Below, in pieces: positions 36,364 through 45,538 of a stretch of 64,000 nt of DNA. Each line of letters opens with the position of its first letter. The stretch's first letter is position 1. A model generated the notes under the pieces. The model had not been told where the DNA came from, did not search any database, and saw nothing but the letters and a program-made list of their open reading frames with translations. Source of the DNA: Bradyrhizobium sp. AZCC 1721 (lineage in GTDB: Bacteria; Pseudomonadota; Alphaproteobacteria; Rhizobiales; Xanthobacteraceae); the NCBI RefSeq assembly GCF_036924715.1, contig NZ_JAZHSB010000001.1, positions 434,001 to 498,000 of the forward strand, read 5' to 3'. The position numbers were made by a program, and so were the translations under genes.

Positions 36364-37104
36364 ATGAGCGATGCTATCCTGGATGTTCAAGGCCTCATCG
36401 GCGGCTATGGCAAGATGACGATTCTCAACGGCACCAGTTTTTCGGTGCCGGCGGGCTCCATCACCACCGTAATCGGCCCGAATGGCGCTGGAAAATCCAC
36501 CGTGTTCAAGGCGATCTTCGGGCTGTTGAAGCTGCGTGAAGGCAGGATCGTATTCAAAGGGCGGGACGTTACCGGGCTGAGCCAACGCGAATTGCTGACG
36601 TCAGGCATCTGCTATGTGCCGCAGGGACGCAACATCTTCCCCGAATTGTCGGTGCGCGACAACATCCAGCTCGGCGCCGTCGTCGCCGGGCGGGACATCA
36701 CCGATCTGCCCGCGCGAATCGAGGCGGCGCTCGACAAGTTTCCGGCGCTGCGCAGAAGGGCAGCGCAGCAGGCGTCCACGCTGTCGGGCGGCGAGCAGAA
36801 GCAGCTCGAGATCGTCCGCGGCCTGCTGCTCAACCCGCAACTGGTGCTGATCGACGAGCCCTCGATCGGGCTGTCGCCGCTGATGGTGCAGCAGACCTTC
36901 AACATGCTGAAGGAATTGCGCGACCGCGGCGTGTCGATCCTGATGATCGAGCAGAATGCGCGCTCGGCGCTGGAGATTTCAGATTACGGCATCGTGCTCG
37001 AACTCGGCCAGACCCGGCTCGTCGACAAAGCGGAGCGGGTGCTGAACGATCCCCGCATCGGGCAATTGTTCCTGGGTGGCGCCATGACGGAAACTGCAGC
37101 ATGA
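36364..37104 (+). CDS. Liv-type ABC importer ATPase (LivF family)
   Basis: A 246-residue second ATPase. Walker A is GPNGAGKSTVFKAI, the signature is LSGGEQKQLEIVRGL, Walker B is LVLIDEPSIGLSP, and the LivF-typical MIEQNARSALEISDYGIVLE ends the core. It overlaps the quiC-like gene by four bases, tying transporter and enzyme into one translational unit. Confidence 0.9.
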   Translation: MSDAILDVQGLIGGYGKMTILNGTSFSVPAGSITTVIGPNGAGKSTVFKAIFGLLKLREGRIVFKGRDVTGLSQRELLTSGICYVPQGRNIFPELSVRDNIQLGAVVAGRDITDLPARIEAALDKFPALRRRAAQQASTLSGGEQKQLEIVRGLLLNPQLVLIDEPSIGLSPLMVQQTFNMLKELRDRGVSILMIEQNARSALEISDYGIVLELGQTRLVDKAERVLNDPRIGQLFLGGAMTETAA

Positions 37105-38972
37105 ACCAGCGCTCGATCGCTACCGTTTCGCTCAGTGGCGCGCTCGACGAAAAGCTGCGGGCGATCGCTGCATCCGGATTCGACGCCGTCGAGATCTTCG
37201 AGAACGACCTCTTGTCGTTCGCAGGCAGCCCGCGCGACGTCGGCCAGATGTGCCGGGATCTCGGGCTGTCGATCTGCGCCTTCCAGCCATTTCGCGACTT
37301 CGAGGGCATGCCGGAGCCGCAGCGAGGGCGCAATTTCGCCCGCGCCGAGCGCAAGTTCGACTTGATGCAGGAATTGCAGACCGACTTGATGCTGATCTGC
37401 AGCAACATCTCGCCGGCCTCGATCGGCGGCATCGACCGCGCGGCGGCCGATTTTCGCGAACTGGGTGAACGGGCCGCCGCGCGAGGCTTGCGCGTCGGCT
37501 ATGAGGCGCTCGCCTGGGGACTTCACGTCAACGATTATCGTGACGCCTGGGAGATCGTGCGGCGCGCCGACCACAAATCGATCGGCATCATCCTCGATAG
37601 CTTTCATGCGCTGGCGCCGTCGTTCCCGACGCTGCCGATTCAATCGATCCCGGCCGACAAGATCTTTCTGGTGCAGCTCGCCGACGCGCCGAAACTCGGC
37701 CTCGACGTACTGTCCTGGAGCCGGCACTTCCGCTGCTTCCCGGGGCAGGGTGACCTGCCGGTCGCGCGCTTCGTGGAAGACGTGCTCGCTACCGACTATG
37801 CCGGCCCGCTGTCGCTGGAAATATTCAACGACCAGTTTCGCGCGGGCTCGGCGGTGCGCACCGCGACCGACGGGCTACGCTCGCTGATCCTGCTCGAGGA
37901 TGACGTCCGTAGCGCCGCCTCGAGCGCTCCGGCAAAGCCACTGCCGCCGAAGGCGCGCAGCCGCGGCGTCGGCTTCATCGAATTCGCCGTCAGTGAAGAG
38001 AAAGCCAGCGACCTCGCGGCGCTGTTCGGCCAACTCGGCTTTCGCAAGACGGGAGCGCATCGCAGCAAGGACGTCGAGCGTTGGTCGCAGGGCCATATCG
38101 ATCTCGTGATCAATTGCGAGCCTGATAGCTTTGCGCATTCGCATTTTGTCGCGCACGGTCCCGGGGTCTGCGCTATCGCTGTTGATGTCGATGACGCCGG
38201 CAGCACCATGGCGCGCGCCGAAGCGCTGCAGGCGCGCACCTTCTATCAGCCGGTAGGGCCGGGCGAGCTTGAAATCCCGGCGATCCGCGGCGTCGGCGGC
38301 AGTCTGCTGTATTTTCGGGAGCAAGCCGGCAAGAACTGGGAGCTCGATTTCGAGCCGCTGCGCAGCGATGCGGCTACCGATCGTCTCGACGCCGTCGACC
38401 ACATCTCGCAATCGATGCCCTACGATGAGATGCTGTCGTGGCTATTATTCTATACCGGCATTCTCGATCTGAAGCGTCTGCCTCAGTTCGAGATCGCCGA
38501 TCCGGTCGGCCTGGTGCAGAGCCAGGCGCTGATCAACGCCAACGAAAACCTGCGGGTGGTTCTGAACGGTTCATCGGCGACACGCACGCTGTCGGCCCGC
38601 TTCATCCACGAATTCTTCGGCTCCGGCGTCCAGCACGTCGCGTTCTCCTGCCGCGATATCTTTGCAGCCGTGGCCGACATGCGCGCGCGGGGTGCAGATT
38701 TCCTGAAGATTCCCGACAATTACTACGACGATATCGAGGCCAAATACGGCCTCGACGCCACGACGATGGCGGCGCTGCGCGACAATCAGATTCTCTACGA
38801 TCGCGAAGGCGAGGGCGAATTCTTCCAGGCCTATACCCATGCCTTCGACGAGCGGTTTTTCTTCGAGATCGTCGAGCGGCGCGACTATCATGGCTTCGGC
38901 GCTGCCAACGCCGCGATCAGGCTCGCCGCCCAGACCCGGGAATCCCGGCCGTTCACCATGCCACGGGCTTGA
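37101..38972 (+). CDS. quiC1: Two-domain 3-dehydroshikimate dehydratase, QuiC1 type (TIM barrel + HPPD-like)
   Basis: A 623-residue fusion protein. Residues 1-270 are a sugar-isomerase-like TIM barrel matching 3-dehydroshikimate dehydratases, which make protocatechuate. Metal ligands fit E135 (GYEALAW), D166 (ILDSFH), Q192 and E240 (LSLEIFND). Residues about 288-610 are a VOC-fold domain like 4-hydroxyphenylpyruvate dioxygenase, with the metal triad H434 (VDHISQ), H512 (QHVAFS) and E589 (FFEIVERR) all retained. The same fusion is known as QuiC1 in Pseudomonas. It is translated from inside the livF end, so enzyme and importer are co-expressed. This protein links shikimate/quinate catabolism to PcaHG. 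The C-terminal activity is uncertain. Confidence 0.9.
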   Translation: MNQRSIATVSLSGALDEKLRAIAASGFDAVEIFENDLLSFAGSPRDVGQMCRDLGLSICAFQPFRDFEGMPEPQRGRNFARAERKFDLMQELQTDLMLICSNISPASIGGIDRAAADFRELGERAAARGLRVGYEALAWGLHVNDYRDAWEIVRRADHKSIGIILDSFHALAPSFPTLPIQSIPADKIFLVQLADAPKLGLDVLSWSRHFRCFPGQGDLPVARFVEDVLATDYAGPLSLEIFNDQFRAGSAVRTATDGLRSLILLEDDVRSAASSAPAKPLPPKARSRGVGFIEFAVSEEKASDLAALFGQLGFRKTGAHRSKDVERWSQGHIDLVINCEPDSFAHSHFVAHGPGVCAIAVDVDDAGSTMARAEALQARTFYQPVGPGELEIPAIRGVGGSLLYFREQAGKNWELDFEPLRSDAATDRLDAVDHISQSMPYDEMLSWLLFYTGILDLKRLPQFEIADPVGLVQSQALINANENLRVVLNGSSATRTLSARFIHEFFGSGVQHVAFSCRDIFAAVADMRARGADFLKIPDNYYDDIEAKYGLDATTMAALRDNQILYDREGEGEFFQAYTHAFDERFFFEIVERRDYHGFGAANAAIRLAAQTRESRPFTMPRA

Positions 38973-39076
38973 GCGGCCGCGAATTCTGCGGCCACAAGAA
39001 ACCCGCGGGAACGCGCGCGGCTTCGGAAAGTTCACCTCTGGGAAGGTTGTCGACGCCTTCCGGAGGATCATGACCG

Positions 39077-41314
39077 ATGAAGCGGGGGTCGGCCCGGCTG
39101 GCATTGTGGGTTATTCCCGTCGTGGTGCTGACGGCCACGTTGGCCGAGGCGGCCGAAGACGCCACGCGTCCCTCCGAATTCATCCTGATCCTTCAGATCG
39201 TGCTGTTGATCACGATCGGCCGCGGGCTCGGCGAGATCATGCAGCGGATCGGCCAGCCGTCGGTGATCGGCGAACTGCTCGCAGGGCTGCTGCTCGGCCC
39301 GTCGCTGTTCGGATGGGTCTGGCCCTCGGCGCACGCAGCGATTTTTCCGCCCTCCGCTGAGCAGAAGGCCCTGATCGAAGGTCTCGCCCAGTTCGGCATT
39401 CTGTTGTTGCTGCTGCTGACGGGAATGGAAACCGATCTGAAACTGGTCAGGAAAGTCGGCAGGGCCGCGATCATCGTTTCCATCGCCGGCATCGTCGTTC
39501 CCTTCCTGTGCGGCTTTTTGCTCGGGCAAATCCTGCCCGATAGCCTGCTTCCGCATCCGGAGGCACGCCTGGTCGCCTCGGTGTTCCTGGGCACGGCGCT
39601 ATCGATTTCTTCGGTGAAGATTGTCGCCGTCGTCGTTCGCGAGATGAATTTCATGCGCCGCAATGTCGGCCAGATCATCATCGCGACGGCGATCATCGAT
39701 GACACGATCGGCTGGATCATCATTGCGGTGATCTTCAGCCTTGCCGCGCAGGGCACGTTCGACCTGGTCTCGGTGGGGCAGGCGGTGCTGGGGACGCTGA
39801 TCTTCCTGGCCATCAGTTTCACGATCGGGCGGCGGCTGGCATTTCGGTTGATTCGCTGGGCCAACGATACGCTGGTCAGCGCCTCCGCCGTGATCACGGT
39901 GATCCTCCTGCTGATGGGCGGCATGGCCCTGATCACCCATGCGATCGGCGTGCACACAGTGCTCGGCGCGTTTGTCGCCGGCGTGCTGGTCGGCGAATCG
40001 CCGATCCTGACCCGGCAGATCGACGAGCGATTGCGCGGGCTGATCACCAGCCTGTTCATGCCGGTATTCTTCGGTCTGGCGGGATTGAACGCGGACCTGA
40101 CGGTTCTGAAGGATCCGAATTTGCTATCGCTCACGGCGCTGCTGGTGCTGATTGCAAGCATTGGAAAATTCGGCGGCGCCTACGTCGGCGGCAGTCTCAG
40201 CGGAATGAACCGCTACGAGTGCTTTGCGCTGGCAAGCGGCATGAATGCGCGAGGGTCGACGGAGGTCATCATCGCCAGCATCGGCCTTTCCATGGGCGTG
40301 CTGAGCCAGAACCTGTTCTCTATGATCGTCACCATGGCGATCCTGACCACCATCGCCATGCCGCCGATGCTGCGCGCTGCGCTGTCGCGGCTTCCCATGA
40401 AGGCGGACGAGAAGGAGAGGCTTGAACGAGAGGAACTGGAAGAGAAAGGATTTACCGCAAATCTGGAGCGTTTGCTGCTCGCGGTGGACGAGAGTGCCAA
40501 CGCGAAGTTTGCATCCCATCTCGCCGGCCTCCTCGCGGGCGCGCGGGGTATTCCGATCACCGTGCTGCATATCGGCGCCCGTGCGAAGCGTCAGGAAAGA
40601 AAGCGCGACGAGGAAGAAAGCCCTGAAAGCGCGGTGAGGAGCGCGGCAAGGAGCATCGTCGATTCCGGCCCGGACGAGGCCGCGCGTGAGATCGACGTCA
40701 CGACGCGCGCCAAGAGCAAAAGGCCGGCGGATGCCGTCATCGACGAGGCCCGGAAGGGGTTCGATCTGCTGATTGTCGGAATGGAAAAGGTGATCGGGAC
40801 CAGGAACGGGTTTGATGAAAGAATCGAGAACGCTACATCAGGCTTCGATGGCCCGCTCGCCATCGTCGCCGCGAGGGGCAGCCATCTCAAGCAGCCCGCG
40901 GCAAGCTCTTCATTCAGGATTCTGGTCCCCGTGTCGGGTAGCGGCATCTCGCGCCGGGGTGCCGAAGTGGCAATTGCGCTGGCCCGTCCGGGTTCGACAT
41001 CGGTCCGGTTCATCCATGTCGCTACGACCAGGGATCGGGGAGGACGTGGCGCTGCCAATATTTCATTGCCGCAACGGGAGGCGATCCTGAAAGCCGCCGG
41101 TTCGCTTGCTGCACATTATGGCATCGAGGCAACGACGGCGATCCGCGCCGGCGTATCACCCGAGCACGCAATCCTTCGCGAAATCGAAAGCAGCGGCGCT
41201 GATCTGGTTGTCCTGGGAGTCGACCGCATACAAGGCGAGACTCTCAGCTTTGGAGGCGTTGCATCTGCCGTTCTGAAGAACTCGAGCGCCTCGGTCTTGC
41301 TGATATCAACCTAA
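39077..41314 (+). CDS. CPA2-family cation/proton antiporter with two C-terminal universal-stress domains
   Basis: A 745-residue membrane protein. An N-terminal signal-like helix (MKRGSARLALWVIPVVVLTA) precedes about twelve spans of a Na+/H+-antiporter (Kef/CPA2) domain (residues about 35-435), with family motifs GRGLGEIMQRIGQPSVIGEL and NARGSTEVIIASIGL. Residues about 460-600 and 610-745 are two Usp-type nucleotide-binding domains; the second ends ADLVVLGVDRIQGE...SSASVLLIS. GGAGGA lies ten bases before the ATG at 39077. Such proteins are thought to couple ion exchange to a cytoplasmic signal; the ion is unknown. It is transcribed after the quiC operon, but a 104-base gap suggests separate control. 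Confidence 0.85.
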   Translation: MKRGSARLALWVIPVVVLTATLAEAAEDATRPSEFILILQIVLLITIGRGLGEIMQRIGQPSVIGELLAGLLLGPSLFGWVWPSAHAAIFPPSAEQKALIEGLAQFGILLLLLLTGMETDLKLVRKVGRAAIIVSIAGIVVPFLCGFLLGQILPDSLLPHPEARLVASVFLGTALSISSVKIVAVVVREMNFMRRNVGQIIIATAIIDDTIGWIIIAVIFSLAAQGTFDLVSVGQAVLGTLIFLAISFTIGRRLAFRLIRWANDTLVSASAVITVILLLMGGMALITHAIGVHTVLGAFVAGVLVGESPILTRQIDERLRGLITSLFMPVFFGLAGLNADLTVLKDPNLLSLTALLVLIASIGKFGGAYVGGSLSGMNRYECFALASGMNARGSTEVIIASIGLSMGVLSQNLFSMIVTMAILTTIAMPPMLRAALSRLPMKADEKERLEREELEEKGFTANLERLLLAVDESANAKFASHLAGLLAGARGIPITVLHIGARAKRQERKRDEEESPESAVRSAARSIVDSGPDEAAREIDVTTRAKSKRPADAVIDEARKGFDLLIVGMEKVIGTRNGFDERIENATSGFDGPLAIVAARGSHLKQPAASSSFRILVPVSGSGISRRGAEVAIALARPGSTSVRFIHVATTRDRGGRGAANISLPQREAILKAAGSLAAHYGIEATTAIRAGVSPEHAILREIESSGADLVVLGVDRIQGETLSFGGVASAVLKNSSASVLLIST

Positions 41315-41401
41315 GTAGCCGGCCGGAACAAAGGTCAAGAACCGGCCGCGTGTCCAACGCGGGCGGTGAGCCCATGGCTGCCCGGTTTCCAGATTTCATC
41401 A

Positions 41402-41447
41402 TTGACATAACAGAAGAGTTATATAATAGGTCAGTTATATAACTGAC
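41402..41447 (+). promoter_or_regulatory. Promoter and perfect palindromic operator of the ArsR-type operon
   Basis: TTGACA (41402-41407) and TATAAT (41422-41427) are consensus hexamers, but only 14 bases apart. The perfect 18-bp palindrome GTCAGTTATATAACTGAC (41430-41447) begins two bases after the TATAAT and ends 12 bases before the ATG at 41460. A half-copy, AGTTATATAA, overlaps the -10 itself. Binding of the ArsR-like dimer there would block transcription, so autorepression is likely. Confidence 0.7.
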
Positions 41448-41459
41448 TTGAGATCCACG

Positions 41460-41783
41460 ATGGCGAACCTTGATGCTGCCTTTTCCGCGCTGGCCGACCC
41501 GACCCGCCGGGCGATCCTGGCGCGCCTTGCGCTAGGCGAGGCCACCGTCATGGAATTGGCTGAGCCGTTCGAGATGACGCAGCCCGCCATCTCCCGCCAC
41601 CTCAAGGTCCTCGAAGGCGCCGGCCTTATTCTGCGCCGCGTCGAAGGCACGAAACGGCCATGCCGGCTGGCGCCTGCGGCGGTCGCCGAGATCGACCAAT
41701 GGCTTGCGATGCTGCGGCAGACGCTCGCGGCAAACTACAACCGGTTGGACGACGTGCTGGCCGAAATGAAAACCAAAGAGTGA
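41460..41783 (+). CDS. ArsR-family transcriptional repressor
   Basis: A 107-residue winged-helix repressor. The sequence LDAAFSALADPTRRAILARL opens the fold, and the recognition helix is MTQPAISRHLKVLEGAGLI with wing RRVEGTKRPCRL. No clustered metal-binding cysteines are present (only one Cys), so it belongs to the non-metal ArsR subgroup that usually travels with an SRPBCC-domain gene, as here. ATG 41460; a TTG at 41448 lies inside the operator and is unlikely. Confidence 0.88.
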   Translation: MANLDAAFSALADPTRRAILARLALGEATVMELAEPFEMTQPAISRHLKVLEGAGLILRRVEGTKRPCRLAPAAVAEIDQWLAMLRQTLAANYNRLDDVLAEMKTKE

Positions 41784-41794
41784 AAGGCAATCCC

Positions 41795-42277
41795 ATGAGT
41801 AAGTTGACGCTAAAGACCGAAGGCGACACCCACGTCGTGGTTACCAGGCGGTTTACCGCCACGCCGGAGGCGGTGTTTCGCGCGCACACCGAGCCGGCGC
41901 TGATCCAGAAGTGGCTGCTTGGTCCGGAAGGCTGGACGATGCCGGTCTGCGTCAACGAGGCACGCCCGGGCGGCAAGATCCGGTACGAATGGAGTGACGG
42001 CAAGGGCGGCGGCTTCCACCTGACCGGCGAATTTATCGAGGTGGTGCCGTTTAGCCGCCTCGTACATGTCGAACGGATGCATCTGCCGGACCCGACACCT
42101 GACAATCACGTCGAAACCAACTTCGCGCCGGACGGCGCCGGCACCTTGATGACCATGCGAATGACGCTGCCAGATGCTGCGACGCGGACCATGATGCTGT
42201 CGAGCGGCATGGAGCAGGGAATGGAAGCGAGCTACGTCCGGCTCGAGAGCTTCATCAATTCGCTCCCTCGCGCCTAG
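41795..42277 (+). CDS. SRPBCC (AHSA1/START-like) domain protein
   Basis: A 160-residue protein of the AHSA1-like SRPBCC superfamily, a hydrophobic-ligand-binding fold. Characteristic pieces are VVTRRFTATPEAVFRAHTEP, QKWLLGPEGWTMPVC and GGKIRYEWSDGKGGGFHLTGEF (partly shown). The start codon lies 11 bases after the ArsR stop. This regulator/SRPBCC pairing is common in Bradyrhizobium-like genomes, where its ligand is unknown. Confidence 0.82.
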   Translation: MSKLTLKTEGDTHVVVTRRFTATPEAVFRAHTEPALIQKWLLGPEGWTMPVCVNEARPGGKIRYEWSDGKGGGFHLTGEFIEVVPFSRLVHVERMHLPDPTPDNHVETNFAPDGAGTLMTMRMTLPDAATRTMMLSSGMEQGMEASYVRLESFINSLPRA

Positions 42278-42333
42278 CTGCCGACGCATCAGCAGCGACG
42301 CTCATCCCAGCAACATTTCAATGAGGACACGCC

Positions 42334-42801
42334 GTGATCGAACCACTTCGTATTCTTCAAACCACCCCGCAGCTCACGGCCTCCATCCCGATCAAGGTGC
42401 CGCGCGAGGACGTTCGCAAGGTGATGGGACCCGGGCTCGCCGAATTGAAGGCTGCCGTCGCCGCACAGAACGTCGCAGTCATCGGGCCATGGTTCACACA
42501 CCATATCCGCAACCCCGGCGAAGTCTTCGATTTCGAGATATGCCTTCCGGTCGCCACGCCCGTGGCGCCGGTCAATCGCATGAAGCCAGGGCAATGGCCC
42601 GCCATGAATATCGCCCAAACCACCTATCATGGCGGCTATGAAGGCCTCGGCAGCGCCTGGGGCGAATTCCTCGGCGCCATCAAGGCCGCAGGACACAAGA
42701 CTGCAGACGGCCTTTATGAGTCCTATGCGGTTGGTCCGGACATGAGCGCTGATCCCTCTGCGTGGCGGACGGTGCTCAGCAAGGAATTGCTGGCGTCCTA
42801 G
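42334..42801 (+). CDS. GyrI-like/AraC effector-binding domain protein
   Basis: A 155-residue small-molecule-binding protein of the GyrI-like superfamily without a DNA-binding domain. Features are the repeated strand-helix units PQLTASIPIKVPREDVRKVM and AQTTYHGGYEGLGSAWGEF. It starts with GTG at 42334, preceded by GAGGA at six bases. It is the third gene of the ArsR operon, so it may share the same inducing ligand or stress. Function otherwise unknown. Confidence 0.75.
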   Translation: MIEPLRILQTTPQLTASIPIKVPREDVRKVMGPGLAELKAAVAAQNVAVIGPWFTHHIRNPGEVFDFEICLPVATPVAPVNRMKPGQWPAMNIAQTTYHGGYEGLGSAWGEFLGAIKAAGHKTADGLYESYAVGPDMSADPSAWRTVLSKELLAS

Positions 42802-42804
42802 GTC

Positions 42805-44364
42805 CTACTCCATCACCGCATGATCCGGCGCGGTCGATTGTTGGCGCAGGGTTGCCTTGGACGAGCCGATCATGATGGCGAGCGGGATGGCGCAGGCGGT
42901 GAAGATCATCACGAGCTGGTAGTCGTACGAGAACGCGATGATCTGCGCCTGTATTTTCACCATCATCTCCGCCATGGCGCGGCCCTTGTCGGTGGCGAGA
43001 TCGATCATGCCGCTCACGGCGGGCATCTGCAGGGCGTGATTGAAGGGGTTGATATGCTCCGACAGGACCGCGTAGGTGTAGCGCGTGCCTTGCGTCAGTT
43101 GCGAGATCACGAGCGATATCCCGATCGAGCTGGCGACATTGCGCATCAAGGTCAGCATCGAGGTGCCGTCGGTGCGCAGATGATTGGGTAGCGTCAGGAA
43201 CGCCACCGTGGAGAGCGGCACGAATACCAACCCGAAGCCAAAGCCCTGGACCACGCTGATGATCACGATCTCGGTCACGCCGGTCTGGTCGGTCCAGGCA
43301 GTCATGTAGAACAGCGACAGGCAGGTGATGCCGAGCCCCGAGACGATCAGCGTCCGCGCTTCGATATGGCGCATCATGCGGCCGACCAGCATCATAGCCA
43401 CGAACGTGCCGCAGCCGCGGCTTGCCAGCAGAAGGCCCGCGGTAATGATCGGATAGCCGATCACGTTTTGCAGGAACGGTGATGACAGCGCCATGGTCGA
43501 GAACAGCACCAGCCCCATCACGGCCATGAACACGCAGCCGCCGACGAAATTCTTGTCCTTGAACAGTGCGAACTGGATAAACGGATGTTGCGTCGTTAGC
43601 GAATGCGCCAGGAAATAATAGAAGCCGACGGCTGATATAATGAACTCGGCGATGATCTCGTTGGATTCCAGCCAGCCGAGCTGCTCGCCGCGGTCGAGCG
43701 CGAGCTGCAGCGCGCCGATCGCGATTGCGAGCGCGGTGAAGCCGAACCAGTCAAACCGCAGCTCGAGGTCCTTCTTGGTCTCGTCCATGAAGATGACGAG
43801 GCCAAGCACGGTGATAATGCCGAACGGCAGGTTAACGAAGAACACCCAGTGCCAGGAATAGGTTTCCGTCAGCCAGGCGCCGAGCGACGGGCCCATGATC
43901 GGCCCCATCATCACCCCCATGCCCCAGATCGCCATCGCCTTCGCGCGTTCGTGCAGTGCGTAGGAATCGAGCATCACGGCCTGCGACAGTGGCACCAGCG
44001 CCGCGCCGAACACGCCTTGCAACAGACGAAACACCACCATCTGGCCGATGTCCTGCGCCAATCCGCATAACACCGAGGCGATGGTGAAGCCGGCCGAACA
44101 GATGATGAAGATGCGCTTGCTGCCGAAGCGGTTGGCGATCCACCCGACCGGCGCGGTCATGATCGCGGCAGCGACGATATAGGACGTCAGCACCCAGTTG
44201 ATCTGGTCCTGCGACGCGGACAGCGTGCCCTGCATGTAGGGCAGCGCGACGTTGGCGATCGTCGTGTCCAGTGCCTGCATGATCGTCGCCGTCATGGCGC
44301 AGATCGTCACCATGTTCCGGCGCAGGCCCGGAACGGATGCCGATGGCTGGCCCGGCGTCGCCAT
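42805..44364 (-). CDS. emrB: DHA2-family (EmrB-like) MFS multidrug exporter
   Basis: A 519-residue inner-membrane drug/proton antiporter with about 14 spans. Motif C-type and family signatures include LDTTIANVALPYMQGTLSAS near residue 30, WVLTSYIVAAAIMTAPVGW and NRFGSKRIFIICSAGFTIAS. It follows the HlyD-type gene by four bases and belongs to a marR-hlyD-emrB operon. With an outer-membrane channel encoded elsewhere it would export hydrophobic toxins. The symbol is by family resemblance. Confidence 0.88.
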   Translation of the reverse strand: MATPGQPSASVPGLRRNMVTICAMTATIMQALDTTIANVALPYMQGTLSASQDQINWVLTSYIVAAAIMTAPVGWIANRFGSKRIFIICSAGFTIASVLCGLAQDIGQMVVFRLLQGVFGAALVPLSQAVMLDSYALHERAKAMAIWGMGVMMGPIMGPSLGAWLTETYSWHWVFFVNLPFGIITVLGLVIFMDETKKDLELRFDWFGFTALAIAIGALQLALDRGEQLGWLESNEIIAEFIISAVGFYYFLAHSLTTQHPFIQFALFKDKNFVGGCVFMAVMGLVLFSTMALSSPFLQNVIGYPIITAGLLLASRGCGTFVAMMLVGRMMRHIEARTLIVSGLGITCLSLFYMTAWTDQTGVTEIVIISVVQGFGFGLVFVPLSTVAFLTLPNHLRTDGTSMLTLMRNVASSIGISLVISQLTQGTRYTYAVLSEHINPFNHALQMPAVSGMIDLATDKGRAMAEMMVKIQAQIIAFSYDYQLVMIFTACAIPLAIMIGSSKATLRQQSTAPDHAVME

Positions 44365-44368
44365 GGCG

Positions 44369-45538
44369 CTAATCGTGGTCCTGGTTCGCCGTCGCCGGCG
44401 AAAGGCCGAGCAGGGCTGAGAGCGAGCGCCGATGGTTGGTGTCGATGGTGGCGTAGACGCTCATGCCGGCCTTCAGCTTGCGGACGAATTTGTCGTTCTT
44501 GTCGAAATAGATCCGCACCGGCACGCGCTGCACCACCTTGACGAAATTGCCCGACGCGTTCTGCGGCGGCAGGATCGCAAACTGGGCACCGGTGCCGGGC
44601 GAGAGCGAGCCGACCGTACCCTTGAAGGGGTGATTGGGGAACGCATCGACCTCGAGCGTCACGGACTGGCCGACCGCGACATAGGTGAAATCTGATTCCT
44701 TCGGGTTGGCGTCGACCCACGGGTTCGAGGTGTCGATGATACTGAACACCGGCGTACCAGCCGTGACGAAGCGGCCGAGCTGGATCTGCTCGACCTGCGT
44801 GGCGATGCCGGCCATCGGCGCGCGCATCACGGTGTGGTCGAGATTGCGCTGGGCCTGGTCGAGCGCCGCCTTGGCCTGGGCATAGGGCGGGAATTCCTCG
44901 AGCGGTAGATCGGGATTGCCGAGCAGTTGGGCCTTTGCGGTCGCAATCTTCTGCTGCAGCAACTGATACTGCGCGCTCGCGGTGACGAGGGCGGTCGACG
45001 CGTTATCGAGGTCAAGCTGCGAGCCGAAATTGTTCTTCACCAGCGAAGACTTGCGCTCCACGTCACGCCGCTTCAGGTCCATGCCCTGCTGCGAGAGTTC
45101 GCTCATCTGGCCATAGATTTTCAGGTCGGCGATCAGATTGTCATAGGTGACCTTGGCTTGCGCGAGGTTGGCCTTGGCCTGCGCCACGGCGAGGCGGAAT
45201 GGCACCGGATCGATCTCAAACAGGATGTCGCCTGGATTGACCTGCTGGCCTTCCTTCACCACGACCTTCTCGATCTTGCCGGAGATGTCGGGCGTGATCA
45301 AAACCTTCTGCGCGCCGACATAGGCGTCGTCGGTGGTCACGTAGCGGCCACCGTTGAGATAGAACGTCACGCCGGCGACCAGCGCAACCAACGGCAACAC
45401 CACCAACAGCAGGAAGCGTCGGTAGCGCCGCATGCCGGCCATCAGCCGGCGGCGCGGCTCGGCCGCGAGTTTCGGCCGTGACGGCGCCCCGGGGGCGCCC
45501 TTCTGCTCGGGCGGGAATTTGAGGACGGGATCAGCCAT
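44369..45538 (-). CDS. emrA: HlyD/EmrA-family membrane fusion protein
   Basis: A 389-residue periplasmic adaptor with one N-terminal membrane anchor (about 38-62, RYRRFLLLVVLPLVALVAGV). The lipoyl-like half-motif ISGKIEKVVVKEGQQVNPGD is followed by a long coiled coil (about 115-220, rich in Ala, Lys and Gln) and a second lipoyl half APMAGIATQVEQIQLGRFV. It links the EmrB-like pump to the outer membrane. Its ATG lies inside the end of the MarR gene (8-base overlap). Confidence 0.88.
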   Translation of the reverse strand: MADPVLKFPPEQKGAPGAPSRPKLAAEPRRRLMAGMRRYRRFLLLVVLPLVALVAGVTFYLNGGRYVTTDDAYVGAQKVLITPDISGKIEKVVVKEGQQVNPGDILFEIDPVPFRLAVAQAKANLAQAKVTYDNLIADLKIYGQMSELSQQGMDLKRRDVERKSSLVKNNFGSQLDLDNASTALVTASAQYQLLQQKIATAKAQLLGNPDLPLEEFPPYAQAKAALDQAQRNLDHTVMRAPMAGIATQVEQIQLGRFVTAGTPVFSIIDTSNPWVDANPKESDFTYVAVGQSVTLEVDAFPNHPFKGTVGSLSPGTGAQFAILPPQNASGNFVKVVQRVPVRIYFDKNDKFVRKLKAGMSVYATIDTNHRRSLSALLGLSPATANQDHD

